Positions 61,620 to 64,000 of a stretch of DNA of 64,000 nucleotides are shown here, in pieces. Position numbers and translations under genes: made by a program. Within the stretch, counting starts at the first letter, position 1. The number at the start of each line of letters is the position of its first letter. The notes under the pieces are model-generated. The model did not search any database and was not told the DNA's origin. It saw only the letters and a program-made list of their open reading frames with translations. The DNA is from Patagioenas fasciata (lineage: Eukaryota; Chordata; Aves; Columbiformes; Columbidae): contig NC_092520.1 of NCBI RefSeq assembly GCF_037038585.1, positions 62,640,001 to 62,704,000 on the forward strand, in the 5' to 3' direction.

Positions 61620-63125
61620 ACTTCCAGTTCTTGGTATATGTTTTTAACTGCAATTCGGTAAATAATTCTGCAGGAAGGACTTAGCTCAGCTGTCCTTCTC
61701 TCTCTGCTGTATTTGATTTTGCAGGCACAACAGGATTAAAAAAGGCCATTAAAAGCTGTCCCAAGGCTAGGAACTGGGTCAGCAGGTTACAGCTGTAAAC
61801 AGCTATTGTTTAGAGGAAAACTAACTAGTTCGATTTATATATGCAGTTTATATACCATCAAGCATTTTTAGGTAAGTGCAGAAATCATGAAACTGGAATA
61901 AAATCTCGGTGGTTATGCTTACATTTCGGGAAACCCTGGCACCGTTGCACCGTGCTGAACAAACACAGACGCTACAACCATGCAAACAGCTGTACGGCTG
62001 GTTTCTGTCAGCCCCCTCCCCATCAGCAGGGCTAATGCAATTGCATCGCTGCCGGTTCAAATGCCAAAATGTTCCCTGCACTGGCAGGTTGGTTTGTTCT
62101 TAGAGTAGCAAGTGCAGATGAGCGTTCAGAAACACTGGATGCATATCTGGAGTATAATTTAGCAACTTTTAAAGTTTACCAATCACTAAGAATAATATGT
62201 TCTTAAGTAAGTTTCCTGAGTCTGCCAATTTACGTAGGTGAGTAAACTAGACAGGTCAAATAACTGGCGTGGTTTATTAATAGACTAAAAAAAATCTCCA
62301 TATATAGAATAGCATCCAGACTTTCTATTGTTTGAAGCAAATGATATCATTATTTGGATGTCTTTCCAGAACTGAAAATGACTAGACTTCGGAAAAGTAG
62401 TTAAATATAGAAATTGCTACTTTAATGAGTGGACGCTGTGTTTCATTATTATGCTACTAGTATGTGAACAAATGCAGTTCTGTTCTTAGGGATGGGAAGG
62501 GGGATTTTATTCTTGTAATATAAGGTATTGGACAAAAGCCAAATTCAGATTAAGGACTGACAGTGTCTTTACCCTCATTACTTTATGGAAAATATTTTTG
62601 ATCCACTGTACAGTGTAACTGCACATATGAGGTGATTACACTGTCCACTAACTTGTGCCTTGCGTAAGCCTTTGCACTTGTGCAGATCAAATACAAAATG
62701 CACAGTGGTTTGCACAAAATAAAATAATAGAATAAAAATTAGAAGAGAAACAAACTGTGCCTTTCAGTGTAGCTTGTCATCACGGACTTGCTAACAAGTG
62801 ATTATGTCTACTTTGCCAAGTCAGAGAGCTTTCTTCATCAATAATAACTAGAAAACGCTGCTTCTTACTCCTGCAGTACTACTTTTTAAAACCACCTAAG
62901 TAGCTTCCATGGAGATAGATACACTTAATTTCTAGGGATGTGGTGTTGGGAAGAAGGGCTCGTGTTAAGATGTCCCAGCACTCTTACTCCAAAGACCACC
63001 ATCCTTTTAGATGAAGGATGCCATGTTGAATGCTTAGATGAGAGTCTGTTGTCTCATAAGAAAAGATACTAGACTAAAATAATATGCATCCCTATGCATT
63101 TACAAAGATGGAATCAAGTTTAACG
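61620..63125. other. AT-rich non-coding DNA
   Basis: I see nothing beyond short chance open frames. The pair of overlapping frames at 61841-62103 on both strands has no recognised domain. Confidence 0.5.
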
Positions 63126-63129
63126 TGAT

Positions 63130-63187
63130 CACAGAATCACAGAATGGTTGGAGTTGGAAGGGACCTCTGGAGATGATGTAGTCTAAG
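63130..63187 (-). mobile_element. CR1 LINE, terminal 3' stub
   Basis: The stub is in minus orientation. On the plus strand, two CACAGAATCACAGAATGG octamers are followed by TTGGAGTTGGAAGGGACCTC. Only about 58 bases remain. Confidence 0.92.
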
Positions 63188-63189
63188 AT

Positions 63190-64000
63190 ATCACAAGAAA
63201 TTTTTAACTTACCAATCCGGATTTTTCTTCCGCTATTTTGCACCTTCTACCTTTCTATCAGTTTTAGTTAAAAATTGCCATTTTGAACACAGGGTCAGTT
63301 GGTATGAGTCACCTAAGTTTAGGCATCTACATATTCACAAGGTGTCTGATTTCTCATTATACTCAGGGAAGCCAATGGACTTGCCTTAACTAATAATAAT
63401 AATAATGTATGTATGTACCTTTTCTTACTTTTATTAATACGTTTCCAGCTTCAAACTCTTACTGGACTCATATCTGTGGGTTTTTGTTTTTTTTTTTTTT
63501 TCTGCAAGCAAACCTGATTCTTAAATTGGTAAAACTGAAAATGGAGTGCTTATGAGCAACACTTTTATTTTCCTTCTGTAACCACTGTGGGCCATAGGTG
63601 TCAGTTGATGACCGTGTAACATTTTCCTCTTTCTAAGATGTAAGGGAGATCTTCAGCCACAGCTGCACACTCTTCAAAGAGCTCAGTTTGCCTGCAGGAT
63701 CACCTCTCTTTTGCTAGCACATGTTCAAGCCTAAGTTGATGATTAAGACGAAATTTGTCATTCCTTTGGGCAACTAAATCACCTGTCTCAAATAGGGAAG
63801 TGCCAGACGACATTGTTCTTCCTCCTGTGGATGTGATTTTCTTCTAGGAAAACCCTTCTGCATCTTAACCCTCCTTCATTAGCTCCTGAGAGCTGGAGCA
63901 CATTCATGAAGGGACTCATGGCTGCTTTTTAGGATTCCCTTTCCCACAGCATTACAGATTCTTCAAAAATAAGCGGCAGTGATAAAATTTGGATAGTGGT
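63190..64000. other. AT-rich non-coding DNA
   Basis: It contains (AAT)n then (GTAT)n at about 63391-63417 and a T-run near 63489. No gene was recognised up to the window end. Confidence 0.5.

Noticed and set aside
1..64000. tRNA, rRNA, snRNA, CRISPR array, retroviral gag/pol/env or paired LTRs
   Set aside because: I looked for their typical motifs and repeat layouts by eye and found none I could support. A covariance-model and profile search would be needed to exclude diverged copies.

Overview
This is a window of vertebrate nuclear DNA, almost certainly from a bird. The main evidence is a set of 5'-truncated CR1 LINE copies ending in the avian CR1 3' terminus (tandem ATTCTATGAT-type octamers), with no Alu, L1 or other mammalian-type SINE. 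The sequence is AT-rich and mostly non-coding, with one sharp CpG island in the middle (about 28.05-29.2 kb). No bacterial-style genes, operons, tRNA, rRNA, CRISPR array or intact virus was seen. Nearly all open frames of 60-170 codons lie in intron, spacer or repeat DNA and are best explained by chance, CpG-island base composition or repeat structure.

Layout. (1) 1-28.4 kb is probably the first intron of a minus-strand gene. It holds CR1 fragments at 10.9, 15.8, 21.6 and 25.95 kb, a near-perfect 35-bp-stem hairpin at 12.25 kb, and a (TTTCC)n/poly-T block just inside the intron. (2) 28.05-29.2 kb is a CpG island with a probable divergent promoter. On the minus strand, a 21-codon exon (28472 down to 28410) encodes a signal peptide and stops exactly at a consensus GTGAGT donor. 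On the plus strand, two exon-like segments (29120-29223 and 29361-29421), each with good splice sites, join in frame to give a second hydrophobic leader of 35 codons. (3) 29.4-39 kb is the possible downstream region of the plus-strand transcript. It has two frame-compatible candidate exons (30842, 34661), an internally deleted CR1 with an endonuclease remnant (33.15-33.83 kb), a long minus-strand CR1 (36.34 kb), and a second CpG-rich cluster with a splice donor (38.39-38.85 kb). (4) 39-64 kb is AT-rich spacer or intron with CR1 fragments (42.1, 48.3, 63.1 kb), probable ancient LINE remnants (44.8-46 kb), two short DNA-transposon-like elements with terminal inverted repeats (42.7 and 61.4 kb), a (TATATG)n array (44.47 kb) and a 249-base uninterrupted purine tract with (GGAA)n (55 kb).

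The functional centre is the CpG island, which probably drives two divergent transcripts that both begin with secretory leaders. I could not identify either gene, because the leader is the least conserved part of a secreted protein and the informative exons are outside the window or uncertain. The plus-strand gene model is an inference from splice motifs and frame only and could equally be a non-coding divergent RNA.
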